A stretch of 64,000 bases of DNA from an uncultured Cyclobacteriaceae bacterium (GCA_947492745.1 CANLOE010000010.1:1-64000); one strand, 5' to 3'; positions 54,843 through 64,000 are shown, counted from the stretch's first letter. Notes: generated from the letters alone by a model not told the origin. A program made the numbers and translations.

Positions 54843-56045
54843 TTATTCGAGTGAGGATTGGGCCTGTTCTGAGGTCTTGGTATTCAAAATATAGAAATGC
54901 CATGACCGAATGGCAAAGGCCAAGGTCAAGGGGATAATGGCATAGTGCAGTTTTTGGGGAATAGGATACCAACCGATGAGCGATAGCGCACTGACTATAC
55001 CCACATAAAGGAAATAGTTTTTGACAAACTTTGTTTTCTTTTTAGAAAACAACAGAAAAAACAAAATCAGATGACTGGGCATGGCCCATAACAAGTTAAA
55101 GTTATAGGCAGCAGCATTATGGTCGGTGGCCACCCATAACAATAGTAATACACATCCCAACAGTCCGGATATTCCGAAAAACAATTTATCAAACCAGTAG
55201 GACACCCTTTGTTTACGGGTATCGAAAAAAGTAATCAAAGTAGCAAATAACAGAAACGTCATCGTAGTGAAAAGCGGTGTGAAAAACTGAAAAGTAAGTT
55301 CCCTCTCATTAGGTTCATAGGTAATCAGTGTCTCTCTGACCAAAGGCCGAGTGCGGCCTTCCGCAGTAATGACCGCCTGATTACAGGCCTTTTCCAAATA
55401 TTCGGGTAAGAATGTCGCAATTTCGTTATTGGCTTTTCTATCCATGGGTAAGCCCAGTGCCAAGTCAATGCCAAAGTCTCCCCATGGTTGCTCTTGGAGA
55501 TAAAGATCGGTCAGGCTACGTATCGTATGTCCCGTAGGCTCATCAAGGTCCGTAAATCGTAGGTCTTTCCCTAGGGCCTGCCTCAGCACGTCCCGTATCC
55601 TTGTCGAGCAATTGTCATAGAAGTAATCATAAAAATAGTAGCTGTTCTCGGGCTGTGCATTCCACTGTAAGAAATCGAACACCTTCTGTTTCTGGTCCAA
55701 ACTAAGGTTAAGTACTTGCTCATGGACATAGCGGTTATAATGAATATAGACATTCAGGAAGTGTTGATAACGGGTCAGCCCCAGCTTGTACCTCAGATAA
55801 CCTTTGGCAAAATTCCCATAAAAATTGGGCTGATCGAAATCAAATATTCCATAATTATAAATCATGTTGATATTATTGACCGAATCTACCACTCGTATAG
55901 CACTATGTCCAAAGGCAGAATAGAGTTCTTCCTGACCGGGACCACAGGTAACTACCATAATCTCTGTTGAGGAAGAAAGTTTCAGCTGTTCGCCCATCCC
56001 AAATAGCGGGATACTGAAAAAAATCAAAGAACAAATATATCTCAT
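54843..56045 (-). CDS. DUF4105 (Lnb N-terminal-like) membrane protein
   Basis: A 400-residue protein. A signal peptide (about 1-18) is followed by a papain-like periplasmic domain (about 25-240), with TCGPGQEELYSAFGHSAIRV and YYDYFYDNCSTRIRDVL containing possible catalytic His and Cys. Five C-terminal membrane segments follow (about 255-385). This is the family called Lnb N-terminal periplasmic domain or DUF4105, related to lipoprotein-modifying Lnb; activity here is inferred. Confidence 0.83.
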   Translation of the reverse strand: MRYICSLIFFSIPLFGMGEQLKLSSSTEIMVVTCGPGQEELYSAFGHSAIRVVDSVNNINMIYNYGIFDFDQPNFYGNFAKGYLRYKLGLTRYQHFLNVYIHYNRYVHEQVLNLSLDQKQKVFDFLQWNAQPENSYYFYDYFYDNCSTRIRDVLRQALGKDLRFTDLDEPTGHTIRSLTDLYLQEQPWGDFGIDLALGLPMDRKANNEIATFLPEYLEKACNQAVITAEGRTRPLVRETLITYEPNERELTFQFFTPLFTTMTFLLFATLITFFDTRKQRVSYWFDKLFFGISGLLGCVLLLLWVATDHNAAAYNFNLLWAMPSHLILFFLLFSKKKTKFVKNYFLYVGIVSALSLIGWYPIPQKLHYAIIPLTLAFAIRSWHFYILNTKTSEQAQSSLE

Positions 56046-56315
56046 TAGAGTATTGGTAAATATTTATTTAATATCGTCAAAAATAACTCAGTAGCTCCAC
56101 CGTCAATTCATCCTATCCGACATAACTACCAAGCCTTATTTTATAATGCTTAGACCAAAGCTGAATCTCCTACCCTGTGTTTTCAATGTTATCAATAGGT
56201 TAAGGTTTTCGTTAGGTTGGTAAATCTCCAATTGGATTGGATGAAAACCTAGCCTACATTGCTTAACGTCAATATTTTTCCCTGAAATATAGGAATAATT
56301 CAAGCAATAATCTTT

Positions 56316-57371
56316 GTGCTCGACAAGTTTGCTTCGTATTTTCAAAAAATGAAAGGTATATGGCAGGATAGAAGGAACTTTTTTTCAAAATTGAATGGTC
56401 GACGCCTACTGAATGCCCAGAAAGTATGGGGCAGTTATCAGTACTCCAGGTGGAGGGGCCATGCTTTTCATAAAGGTATGCCCATCAGCTTATCCATAGA
56501 GCCGACCACCTCTTGCAATCTGCGCTGTCCCGAGTGCCCCAGTGGACTTCGCTCCTTTACACGGCCTACGGGTATGCTACAAACAGAAACCTATCGCCAA
56601 GTCCTCGATCAAGTGAGCGGCACCTTGTTATACCTCTTATTCTATTTTCAAGGTGAACCCTATTTAAATAGCGATTTTTTAGATCATGTACACTATGCTC
56701 ACAGAAAGCATATCTACACTGCTACTTCTACGAATGCACACTATCTTGATGATGTGCTGGCGGAGAAAACCATTCGCTCCGGTCTGGACAGGCTTGTGAT
56801 TTCTATCGATGGCGCCAGTCAGGAAAGCTACGCTGCCTACCGTAGAGGAGGTAACTTGGAAAAGGTAATCACGGGTGCCCGTAATATCGTACAGTGGAAG
56901 AAAAAACTCCGCTCCAGCACACCTCATACGGTGTTCCAATTCTTGGTCGTAAAGCCCAACGAACATGAAATCAATGCCATACAGGCCTTGGCCAAAGAAA
57001 TCGGTATCGACGAGGTAGTTTTCAAGACTGCACAGATTTATGACTATGCAGATGGCTCTCCCCTGATTCCCAGTATAGCGAAGTACTCCCGCTATAAGCA
57101 AGGTGCCGACGGTCGCTTTATCATAAAAAACAAATTATTGAACCAGTGTTGGAAAATGTGGCACTCCTGCGTGATTACTTGGGACGGTCAGATAGTACCC
57201 TGCTGTTTTGATAAAGACGCTGAACATGCCATGGGAAATGTGCTCCGCACCGACTTTGGCAGTCTATGGCATGGTGAAGCGTACCAAAACTTTCGACAAT
57301 CCCTATTACAATCCAGAAGCCAGATAGAAATGTGCCGCAATTGCACCGAAGGCACCAAAGTGTGGGCTTGA
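56316..57371 (+). CDS. Radical SAM/SPASM protein
   Basis: A 351-residue protein. The radical SAM cluster motif is Cys67-x3-Cys71-x2-Cys74 (TSCNLRCPEC). The C-terminal SPASM region contains GQIVPCCFDKDAEHAMGNVL and CRNC, with enough cysteines for an auxiliary cluster. Such enzymes modify peptides or act in cofactor synthesis; the substrate here is unknown. No precursor peptide gene was recognised next to it. GTG at 56316 or ATG at 56349 could be the start. A possible -7 box overlaps the GTG, which slightly favours the ATG. Confidence 0.85.
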   Translation: MLDKFASYFQKMKGIWQDRRNFFSKLNGRRLLNAQKVWGSYQYSRWRGHAFHKGMPISLSIEPTTSCNLRCPECPSGLRSFTRPTGMLQTETYRQVLDQVSGTLLYLLFYFQGEPYLNSDFLDHVHYAHRKHIYTATSTNAHYLDDVLAEKTIRSGLDRLVISIDGASQESYAAYRRGGNLEKVITGARNIVQWKKKLRSSTPHTVFQFLVVKPNEHEINAIQALAKEIGIDEVVFKTAQIYDYADGSPLIPSIAKYSRYKQGADGRFIIKNKLLNQCWKMWHSCVITWDGQIVPCCFDKDAEHAMGNVLRTDFGSLWHGEAYQNFRQSLLQSRSQIEMCRNCTEGTKVWA

Positions 57372-57469
57372 TAAGGTCCAAAAGCAAAAAACACTTCAAA
57401 AAGAATGAAGGACATTACCTGACACTACTACTCTTCGGTAGTACACCGCTTGAGTAGATCGAGCCAATA

Positions 57470-57667
57470 TCACTTGAGCACAGGTGTTCTCTGTTGATGG
57501 GAGTCCTGATTTTGTCTGACCGCCTTCTCGATTTTACGAAAATCGATGCTGCTACAGGCCGAGCAACCGCTGGCACAGCCTTTGGGTTCTTGAGAACTTC
57601 CGAACCACTGTCTTCCTAGATAAAACAGCGCACTAAAGAATAAAAGAAATACGAATAATTCTTGCAT
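57470..57667 (-). CDS. Small Cys-rich membrane protein (FeoB-associated-like)
   Basis: A 65-residue protein: one N-terminal membrane segment (MQELFVFLLFFSALFYLG) and a Cys-rich patch, KGCASGCSAC, followed by a charged tail. It resembles the short FeoB-associated Cys-rich proteins, but no feoB gene is near. The longer in-frame extension to 57835 is unlikely, so the ATG at 57667 is chosen. Confidence 0.6.
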   Translation of the reverse strand: MQELFVFLLFFSALFYLGRQWFGSSQEPKGCASGCSACSSIDFRKIEKAVRQNQDSHQQRTPVLK

Positions 57668-57891
57668 GATCTTGTATATAGAAAAAACCACTATGGCTTC
57701 GAACTTAATTAAGAGTATTCCAACTGATCCGACCAAAAACAATCCTCCACTGATGTCAATTCTACAAAAGCTTATTTTTATCAGCGCTTTTTGTTTATCG
57801 TTTCGTTTTTGCCGGAATATAATTATTGCCCTCACCTACTCCACTTTAGATGAAATCTGTTCAATAATAACTCCTATCGCCTCCTATAAGT

Positions 57892-58689
57892 TCATCGATC
57901 ATTCCATACAGCATCGATTTTCTGCTGCATATGAGGGTGAATATCACAGGCTGCGACGATTTCCTTTCCAAATACAGCCTCATTACCGCCTTTGAAATCA
58001 GTAACCTTGCCGCCCGCGCACTGAACGATGAGTACTCCAGCGGCAACATCCCATGGCTTGAGATTGTATTCAAAAAACCCTTCAAAACGGCCACAGGCCA
58101 CATAGGCCAAATCTACGGCCGCACTACCCATCCTTCGCAAACCGTGAGTACCTTGCATGAAACCGTTGAGGATACGAAGGTAACGGTCCATTTTCTCAAA
58201 ATTGTAATATGGAAAACCTGTAGCCAAAAGGCTTTCTTCCAAGCGTTCGACTGAGGATACACGTATCTCTTTTCCATTACAGTATGCCTTGGAACCTTTG
58301 ACCGCATAGAAGCATTCCTTTCTATTGACCTCATAGATTACCCCGAGCACGATTTCCTTTCCCCTCATGAGGGCGATACTTACGGCAAATATGGGCAATC
58401 CATGGGTGAAGTTCGTAGTACCGTCTACAGGGTCGACAATCCACTGATAAAGGTCCCCTACTTTCGTGCTGGTACCCTCTTCTGCGATGAAGCCAGCTTC
58501 GGGAAGAATCTCCCCCAAACCTGCCACGAGTTGCGCTTCCGCAGTCTTATCCACATAGGAAACCAAATCGTTCAGCCCTTTGAGTTCAATGGCCTCCTTA
58601 TCGAAGTTCTTGGATTCTTCCAGAATAAAGTCACCGACTTTTTTGCTCAACGCGATAACTTCGTCCTGCAAAGTACTAAGTGTTTTCAT
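57892..58689 (-). CDS. Inositol monophosphatase family protein (SuhB-like)
   Basis: A 265-residue metal-dependent phosphatase. The signatures are IVDPVDGTTNFTHGLP (metal-site Asp residues, about 85-100) and WDVAAGVLIVQCAGGKVTDF (about 213-232). FIAEEGT supplies the metal-binding Glu. Substrates in bacteria include inositol and sugar phosphates. Length is normal. It starts a minus-strand series with rsmI upstream, separated by a 231-bp gap. Confidence 0.92.
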   Translation of the reverse strand: MKTLSTLQDEVIALSKKVGDFILEESKNFDKEAIELKGLNDLVSYVDKTAEAQLVAGLGEILPEAGFIAEEGTSTKVGDLYQWIVDPVDGTTNFTHGLPIFAVSIALMRGKEIVLGVIYEVNRKECFYAVKGSKAYCNGKEIRVSSVERLEESLLATGFPYYNFEKMDRYLRILNGFMQGTHGLRRMGSAAVDLAYVACGRFEGFFEYNLKPWDVAAGVLIVQCAGGKVTDFKGGNEAVFGKEIVAACDIHPHMQQKIDAVWNDR

Positions 58690-58920
58690 AAGTATTGTTT
58701 GGGGTTTAAACTCGAATCATTCATTCAGTCCAAATTCCATCGATTTCTACAGGTATTTCGAACCTTCGGTTTGATTCCCTCTATTACAGCTTCAAATCAG
58801 TAAAATGCTTGCATTTTTGGGCTTTTGAACCTCCTAGCTAAGCTGTAAATGCAGCTAAGCGCATTCACTAAACCATCAAAACGGACATAACAGTGAGGCA
58901 ATGCAGCTCTCGGGAGGAAA
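58690..58920. other. Intergenic region with a degenerate type A-like stretch
   Basis: CTTCAAATCAGTAAAATG near 58789 matches part of the type A interior. The rest of the element is too worn to define, and no ends were found. A CATTTTTGGGC stretch near 58812 is a possible trace. Confidence 0.4.
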
Positions 58921-59616
58921 TCACTTTTCTCCACCGGCAATGACCAGTACTATCTCTCCTTTGATGGTTTTGTCCTTATAATAGTTATTGACTTCTTCTA
59001 AGGTACCGTTGACAGTTTCTTCATAGACCTTGGTCAGTTCGCGAGACACCGAAGCCTGTCTTTCTTTACCCAAAAGCTCCATGAGTTGTAAAAGCGTTTT
59101 TTGTAGTCGATGTGGTGATTCGTAGAGTACTATGGTCCTCCTTTCCTCGTTCAGCTGTTCTAGCTTGGTCTTTCGACCTTTCTTATGCGGTAGAAAACCC
59201 TCGAATACGAAGGCATCACTGGGCAGCCCTGACTTGACCAGTGCCGGAACGAATGCTGTAGCTCCGGGTAGGCACTCTACCGGGATATCCGCTCTTCGGC
59301 ATTCTCTGACCAGTAAAAATCCAGGGTCGGAGATGGCAGGCGTACCCGCATCTGAAATCAAGGCCATGGTCTCCCCTCCCTGTAAACGGGAGAGTAGTTT
59401 TTCCACTTGCTGATGCTCATTGAATATATGGTAGCTCTGTAGTGGTTTTTTGATGTCATAATGCTTCAGCAGCACCCCTGACTTACGGGTATCTTCCGCC
59501 AATATCGTATCTACCTCACTTAAGATCCGTAATGCTCTCAGAGTGATGTCTTCCATATTCCCAATGGGTGTGGGGACTAGATAAAGTACGGTCGAAGCTT
59601 CCATGTTATTTTCCAA
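58921..59616 (-). CDS. rsmI: 16S rRNA (cytidine-2'-O)-methyltransferase RsmI
   Basis: Methylates the ribose of C1402 in 16S rRNA. The 231-residue protein shows VPTPIGNMEDITLRAL, LAEDTRKSGVLLKHY, SDAGTPAISDPGFLLVR and PGATAFVPALVKSGLPSDAFVFEGFLP, all hallmarks of RsmI. This is the canonical copy; a divergent relative is at 17310-18032. It is shorter than E. coli RsmI because it lacks the C-terminal extension. The start may be 59616 or the ATG four codons later. It ends 4 bp from the upstream pterin dehydratase gene on the same strand. Confidence 0.95.
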   Translation of the reverse strand: MENNMEASTVLYLVPTPIGNMEDITLRALRILSEVDTILAEDTRKSGVLLKHYDIKKPLQSYHIFNEHQQVEKLLSRLQGGETMALISDAGTPAISDPGFLLVRECRRADIPVECLPGATAFVPALVKSGLPSDAFVFEGFLPHKKGRKTKLEQLNEERRTIVLYESPHRLQKTLLQLMELLGKERQASVSRELTKVYEETVNGTLEEVNNYYKDKTIKGEIVLVIAGGEK

Positions 59617-59619
59617 GGA

Positions 59620-59850
59620 CTACACTAGAGCTTCTATCGCTTCGGCCAAGGAGCGGTCTTTCTTTGTAACAATGTTGCCTTCATCGTGTGTGGTCAGTTC
59701 TATGGTGACGCTATTGTACACGTTGGACCAATTAGGATGATGGTTCATTTTCTCTGCCACTATGGCCACACGGGTCATAAAACCAAAAGCTTCAACAAAG
59801 TCATTGAATTCATAGGTCTTTTTCAGCTTGTTATCTTCTTCTTTCCACAT
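59620..59850 (-). CDS. Pterin-4a-carbinolamine dehydratase
   Basis: A 76-residue enzyme that regenerates pterin cofactor after aromatic amino acid hydroxylation. The active-site stretch [25 protein letters not shown] corresponds to the family motif (HHPEWxNVYNxVxIxLxTHD). It is a little shorter at the N-terminus than the common 95-residue form. It is directly upstream of rsmI with only 3 bp between, so they are co-transcribed. Confidence 0.9.
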   Translation of the reverse strand: MWKEEDNKLKKTYEFNDFVEAFGFMTRVAIVAEKMNHHPNWSNVYNSVTIELTTHDEGNIVTKKDRSLAEAIEALV

Positions 59851-59934
59851 AGCATTTTAGTTATACTGCGAGGTAGGGAATATCTCCGAAAAAATCAATA
59901 TGGTAGCCATAATTCCTGACGAGATATACCATAA

Positions 59935-60198
59935 TTATAAGGCTATGACCCCCTCTACCTTATGGGCTTTTATATAGATATCGATAACGGCATCACTGGA
60001 TTCAGCCATTATCTCTGAGGTCAGGCTGATATAGTTGCCCTTGCTGGACTTCTTCTCCGAGACCTCATGCGCTAGAAAAATCTCCTTGATATCAGCCTCC
60101 TTACCTTTGGGAACGATGAATTTGAACATGTACATCGCTGGCCATTCGTATTCCGCATCCAACTTTTCCTTGAAAGAGACTATACTTTCTTTATCCAT
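59935..60198 (-). CDS. DUF493 family protein (YbeD-like)
   Basis: An 87-residue protein of the DUF493 family, with the pattern EYEWPAMYMFKFIVPKG and GNYISLTSEIMAESSDAVIDIYIKAHKVEGV. The family resembles an ACT-like regulatory fold, and its function is uncertain. It lies between the PpiD-like gene and the pterin dehydratase gene. Confidence 0.85.
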   Translation of the reverse strand: MDKESIVSFKEKLDAEYEWPAMYMFKFIVPKGKEADIKEIFLAHEVSEKKSSKGNYISLTSEIMAESSDAVIDIYIKAHKVEGVIAL

Positions 60199-60400
60199 GT
60201 CATTCTAGGGTCAAAAGTCCATTCTTTGAAGTAATCTGAGCTTTTTTAGAGCTACAAATTCAGTCAGTCTCTTTCTGATAGTAAATCTTATCACAACCTT
60301 AGAGTAGCAGTGTCAAGTAATAAGAGCATCATCAGTGCAATGAGAATCTTTCTACCTTCTCTTCAAAATAAACGATTCGAATCACTTCTTTCTCAAAAAA

Positions 60401-60428
60401 ATAAAGCGAGGAAACCTCGCTTTATTTT
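60401..60428 (-). terminator. Rho-independent terminator after the PpiD-like gene
   Basis: AAAATAAAGCGAGG and CCTCGCTTTATTTT form a palindromic stem with loop AAA. It is about 20 bp past the stop codon, on the minus strand. The 60199-60400 part shows nothing else. Confidence 0.85.
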
Positions 60429-60447
60429 CTGCAATTGTATCTAAAGC

Positions 60448-62553
60448 TTAATGTACCTTGTATCTCTTATCTTCGATATCGGCAAATTCCTTTATAGCTT
60501 GATCTATTTTGTAAGCTGTACCTCTTGCTTGTGTAAGCTGGTCTTTGTACACGTTGTAATCAGCTACTTCCGGTGCTTTGGTAATTGAATTCATTTTAAC
60601 AACAAGTACACCGTTCTCTCCAGCAATGGGTGCTGTATTCTCTCCGGCTTTCAGACCGAATGCTTTACCTATAACTTTATCATCACGACCCACAGAGGGT
60701 AAGGAAGCCGTACTGAGCTTCAGGTCACTTGAAGTATATACTTTAGCGTCAGCTCCATAGGAAGCGGACATTTGGTCCAAATCACCGGAGGCACTTTTCA
60801 GTTTAGCGGTAATCTGCTGTGCTTTCTTTTCATTTCTAACTTTCTGTGTTATTGTTTCTCTCACACTTTCCAGATCACTATATCCCTTGTCCTGCTCAGA
60901 TGTCATGATAGCCACTACATATCTATCACCTAGGTCAAAAGTCTCTGAAACCGAACCTTTTTTCGCTTCCCTGAACAGCCATTGTACTACAGGGCGTGCT
61001 TCATTGATATTTCCTACTCTTCCGGCATTGGGGTCGATATTGTCAACATCCACTATTTCCAGGGATTTTTCTTCTGCGCTCTTCTCAAAACTATCCATAT
61101 CACTACTCTCCGCTGCAAAATAATCTGCTATTCGATAAGCTTCATTGATGGTCACCTCTCCTGCGGTAACATTTCTTTCAATCTCAGCTATTTTATATTG
61201 CTTATTGCTACGCTCCTCTACTTTGATAATATGGTAGCCAAACTGAGTCTCTACCACTTGGTTGAGCACACCAATAGTTTCAGTGCCGAATACTGCTTCA
61301 TCAAACTCGGCAACCATAGCATTTTTCTCCGTAAACCATCCCAGATCACCACCGCTGGTATTACTGGGCCCTTCGCTTTTATCTCTAGCCGTTTCCTCAA
61401 AATCGGCACCTCCACGTACATCTTTAAGTATTTCTTGGGCTTTTGATTTCGCTTCTGCTTTTTCATCATCGCTACCACCTTCCCATTTGATGAGGATGTG
61501 CCTTGCCTTGGCGGAAGATAACGTATCTTCTTCTATTGTGGATACTTTGTATAACTTGAAGCCTGTTCCACTGAACATAGGGCCTATCACGTCTCCTTCA
61601 TTGATCTCGGCAAGTTTGGATTTTAGCGGTTGAGGAAGTTTGCCCAGCTTATAGGTGGTATAGGCATTGAACCCATCAGAATTACTTTTGGCATAAAGAG
61701 AATCTGCTTTGGAATTTTTGAAAGGCTCGATTAAGGAGGCAAGGTCTTCTTTCCAATACGTGGTATCCTCTGCTGAGGCCACTACAGGGACCTCCACATA
61801 TTTCATAGAGCGGCTACGCTCTGTTTTGTATTCTTCTTTGTGTTCGTTAAGGTAGTTTTTCAAATCAGCATCGCTGACAGCTACCGACGAATCATTGATA
61901 GAGTAATAAGGTATATAGAGATACTTCACCTCGGCAACATCGTTCTGTGCACTGTATTCTTTTATGGCCTCCGCTTGTGTAGTATAATCTGTTTTGCTCA
62001 ATAGATTATTGTACTTCAAACGTACTCTTTCCTTAGGAAGGTCTTGCTCAAAAAGACGGATACTCAATTTCTGAGGCCCTTCGGGCAGACTGTTCCAGCG
62101 TGCATACTCCTGAGCGATTTTACTACGATCTATCTTGCCCGTCTCGGGGTCTTTGAATAGAGGTTCCAGACTAGGGTGAAGGTTTTTTCCTTGCGTCATA
62201 TCGATCAGCTCTTCGGAACTTACGCGTATCCCCAACTTATCGAATTCCTGCTGGTAAGCATTTCTTGCTATCAACAAATCCCATGCTTGCTGTCTGATTC
62301 CCGTGAGTTCACTTTCGGAAGGAGCTCTTCCTGAACGGATTTGATAACGGGTCCTCATCTCATTGACGGCAAATTGATATTCCTCTGCGGAAATCTCCTC
62401 TCCGGCGATTTCGCCTACAGCATTATCACTACCGTTGATAATGGCAGAATTCGAGGAAAAAAGATCGTACATCACAAATGCCAATATTGCGAAGCCAATG
62501 GCAAATATGACATACTTGCCATATTTGTCCCTAAGATTATTCATTACACCCAT
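60448..62553 (-). CDS. PpiD/SurA-like peptidyl-prolyl isomerase
   Basis: A 701-residue membrane-anchored periplasmic foldase. One N-terminal membrane segment (about 14-32) is followed by a SurA/PpiD N-like chaperone region (about 40-330). A parvulin domain (about 345-455) shows KARHILIKWEGG, GADFEETARDKSEGPSNTSGGDLGWFT and VVETQFGYHIIKVEER. A second, degenerate parvulin-like region may lie near 470-590. The family assists outer-membrane protein folding. Upstream and on the same strand is the CorC-like gene, an arrangement seen in other Bacteroidota. Confidence 0.92.
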   Translation of the reverse strand: MGVMNNLRDKYGKYVIFAIGFAILAFVMYDLFSSNSAIINGSDNAVGEIAGEEISAEEYQFAVNEMRTRYQIRSGRAPSESELTGIRQQAWDLLIARNAYQQEFDKLGIRVSSEELIDMTQGKNLHPSLEPLFKDPETGKIDRSKIAQEYARWNSLPEGPQKLSIRLFEQDLPKERVRLKYNNLLSKTDYTTQAEAIKEYSAQNDVAEVKYLYIPYYSINDSSVAVSDADLKNYLNEHKEEYKTERSRSMKYVEVPVVASAEDTTYWKEDLASLIEPFKNSKADSLYAKSNSDGFNAYTTYKLGKLPQPLKSKLAEINEGDVIGPMFSGTGFKLYKVSTIEEDTLSSAKARHILIKWEGGSDDEKAEAKSKAQEILKDVRGGADFEETARDKSEGPSNTSGGDLGWFTEKNAMVAEFDEAVFGTETIGVLNQVVETQFGYHIIKVEERSNKQYKIAEIERNVTAGEVTINEAYRIADYFAAESSDMDSFEKSAEEKSLEIVDVDNIDPNAGRVGNINEARPVVQWLFREAKKGSVSETFDLGDRYVVAIMTSEQDKGYSDLESVRETITQKVRNEKKAQQITAKLKSASGDLDQMSASYGADAKVYTSSDLKLSTASLPSVGRDDKVIGKAFGLKAGENTAPIAGENGVLVVKMNSITKAPEVADYNVYKDQLTQARGTAYKIDQAIKEFADIEDKRYKVH

Positions 62554-62634
62554 AGTATTCTCGAATTTTTAAGAACGGCAAATTTAACTACTTATACCAT
62601 TAAAATCAAAATAATCCTCGGATAGCTTTATGAT

Positions 62635-63918
62635 TTAGTCTTTCAAGTGCTCTGGATAGAGGTTGAGTTTGACTGTGTCGATACGGATATCCTCGGTAGA
62701 TTGAATCGTAAAGGTAAATTTCTCCACGACGACGGTGTCGCCCATTTTTGGTATGTCTTCGGTCACGGAAAGTATCAGTCCTCCCAGTGTTTCATAGTCA
62801 CCCGTCGGTAGTCCCCAGTCGTATTTGTCATTGAGGTAGTCGATTTCATGACGTGCGCTCAACAGGAAAGTCCCGGAGTCCAATGACTGCTCGGTCAGGT
62901 CTTCATCATCATGTTCGTCCTGTATCTCTCCGAAGATCTCCTCGATAATATCTTCAATGGTCACTATCCCAGAGGTACCTCCGAACTCATCCACGACCAA
63001 GGCGATGCTCTTCCTTACCGTAATGAACTGTATCATCAGCTCATTGGCCAGCATGGTTTCGGGAACGATGATGATCGGCGTCAGAATCTTACTGATCTTC
63101 TTTGGTTTCTTGAACATTTCCAGAGAATGGCAATAACCAATGACCTCATCGATAGAGTCTTTATAGACAATGATTTTGGAAAAGCCACTTTTGATGAAAG
63201 CTTTGCGTAGATCATCGACACTATCACTACTGTCCACGGCAACGATTTCGGTACGGGGTATCATGCACTCCCTAACCCTTACTGTCTTGAACTCCAAAGC
63301 ATTATTGAAAATCTTTGTATCCAGTTCGACCGATGACTCTTCTGCTTCGTTCGATACGGTATTATTGATATAATTGTTCAGATCGGTCAGACTATAAGCA
63401 GGCTTGTCTTCATAATATTCTAATCTGAAAATACTTACTATGATGAACCTAGAAAGTCCTACCACTGCAAAAACCAAGGGGCTCATAATAAAATAGACCA
63501 CCTTCAGTGGAAAAGCGAAAAACTCCAATAACCAATTGGGATTGATCAAAAAGATACTCTTTGGCAGAAATTCCGCTGTGAGCAGCACTACCAAGGTCGA
63601 CAGTACGGTCTGCAAGAAGAGTCGAAAAGCAGAATAGTTCAGTACTTCGGGTAGATTTGCGGCTATAATAGGGTCTAGCAGCTCTGCCATAAAATATCCG
63701 TAGAGTACCAATGCCGCTGTATTACCGATAAGTGTCATACCGATAAAGCTAGACGGGTTTTTGACGAAGCGGGAAAGTATCGTTCCCCGCCCTGACCCTT
63801 TGTTGGCCAGTAATTCTATCTGAAGCTTATCGCAGGATATAAAAGCAATCTCAATGCCCGAAAAAAAAGCAGAAAGCACCAGTGATACTACCAACATCAC
63901 TATAGGGTTGTATTCCAT
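62635..63918 (-). CDS. CNNM/CorC-type transporter-like protein (hemolysin family, GldE-like)
   Basis: A 427-residue membrane protein. The DUF21/CNNM domain spans about 1-190 with four hydrophobic segments (VSLVLSAFFSGIEIAFISCDK at the start). A CBS-domain pair follows (about 205-330, with VRVRECMIPRTEIVAVDSS and IALVVDEFGGTSGIVTIEDIIEEIFGEI). A C-terminal CorC_HlyC domain spans about 345-427. Homologues act in Mg or Co efflux; in gliding Bacteroidota GldE belongs to this family. Whether it acts in transport or gliding cannot be decided. Confidence 0.88.
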   Translation of the reverse strand: MEYNPIVMLVVSLVLSAFFSGIEIAFISCDKLQIELLANKGSGRGTILSRFVKNPSSFIGMTLIGNTAALVLYGYFMAELLDPIIAANLPEVLNYSAFRLFLQTVLSTLVVLLTAEFLPKSIFLINPNWLLEFFAFPLKVVYFIMSPLVFAVVGLSRFIIVSIFRLEYYEDKPAYSLTDLNNYINNTVSNEAEESSVELDTKIFNNALEFKTVRVRECMIPRTEIVAVDSSDSVDDLRKAFIKSGFSKIIVYKDSIDEVIGYCHSLEMFKKPKKISKILTPIIIVPETMLANELMIQFITVRKSIALVVDEFGGTSGIVTIEDIIEEIFGEIQDEHDDEDLTEQSLDSGTFLLSARHEIDYLNDKYDWGLPTGDYETLGGLILSVTEDIPKMGDTVVVEKFTFTIQSTEDIRIDTVKLNLYPEHLKD

Positions 63919-63957
63919 GTCTATTACTTATTGTCTGTTGTCATTTGTCATTTTTTC

Positions 63958-64000
63958 CTATCGTTGGACTTTTTTTTCCTTAGCCAGTATAAAAGTAATA
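63958..64000 (-). CDS. Possible C-terminus of an upstream gene (perhaps lptC)
   Basis: On the minus strand the frame ending at 63958 reads ...ITFILAKEKKVQR before a TAG stop, followed by a 39-bp gap to the CorC-like start. Only 13 codons are visible. In other Bacteroidota lptC often precedes this gene, but that is inference from memory. Confidence 0.3.
   Translation of the reverse strand, partial: ITFILAKEKKVQR

Overview
The window looks like chromosomal DNA of a member of the Bacteroidota, probably Cytophagales-like; the species cannot be told from the sequence. The reasons are PD40/OmpA-type envelope proteins, DUF4783, DUF4230 and DUF4105 proteins, a CorC/GldE-type membrane protein next to a PpiD-like foldase, many genes without a Shine-Dalgarno site, and promoters of the Bacteroidota type (TTTG, about 19 nt, TAnnTTTG). 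Most genes are housekeeping. No rRNA, tRNA, CRISPR array, phage or transposase gene was recognised.

Layout. 0.5-7.8 kb (minus strand): two OmpA-family proteins, a patatin-type outer-membrane phospholipase and an M23 peptidase. 8.6-18 kb: an epimerase, DsbD, UvrC, a PD40 protein with a disrupted OmpA domain, an alpha/beta hydrolase and an RsmI-like methylase. 18.5-22.7 kb: metK, a hibernation factor, a Xer recombinase, rpsU and an acyl-CoA dehydrogenase. 22.9-28.4 kb: five nucleotide-sugar genes (ugd, UDP-xylose synthase, galE, rfbB, rfbA). 29.5-32.0 kb: three genes resembling the Bacillus SdpC/SdpA/SdpB cannibalism-toxin system. 32.1-41.2 kb: a glutaminyl-cyclase-like lipoprotein, rimP-nusA-infB and a dipeptidyl peptidase IV. 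42.3-45.4 kb: accessory genes, including a truncated HipA-like gene with a HIRAN-domain partner. 45.5-57.7 kb: gpmI, nadC, recX and a run of membrane or envelope genes. 57.9-64 kb (minus strand): suhB-like, rsmI, a pterin dehydratase, DUF493, a PpiD-like foldase and a CorC-like protein.

Two things stand out. The first is the SdpCAB-like locus. Its precursor (29554-30345) is a predicted lipoprotein whose pro-region and core align by eye with Bacillus SdpC, but the core has one cysteine instead of two and an Asn/Phe-rich tail. No SdpI-type immunity gene is visible. The second is a dense set of non-coding mobile repeats (MITE-like). One superfamily of about 166-170 bp has ACCC...GGGT ends; a second family of about 159 bp has TACAAA...TTTGTA ends. 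Most intact copies are flanked by identical 3-bp TNA duplications (TAA, TTA or TCA). Several are nested inside one another, so empty sites and insertion order can be read directly. They fill nearly all long intergenic spaces and touch the ends of dsbD, the peptidase gene and the HipA-like gene.
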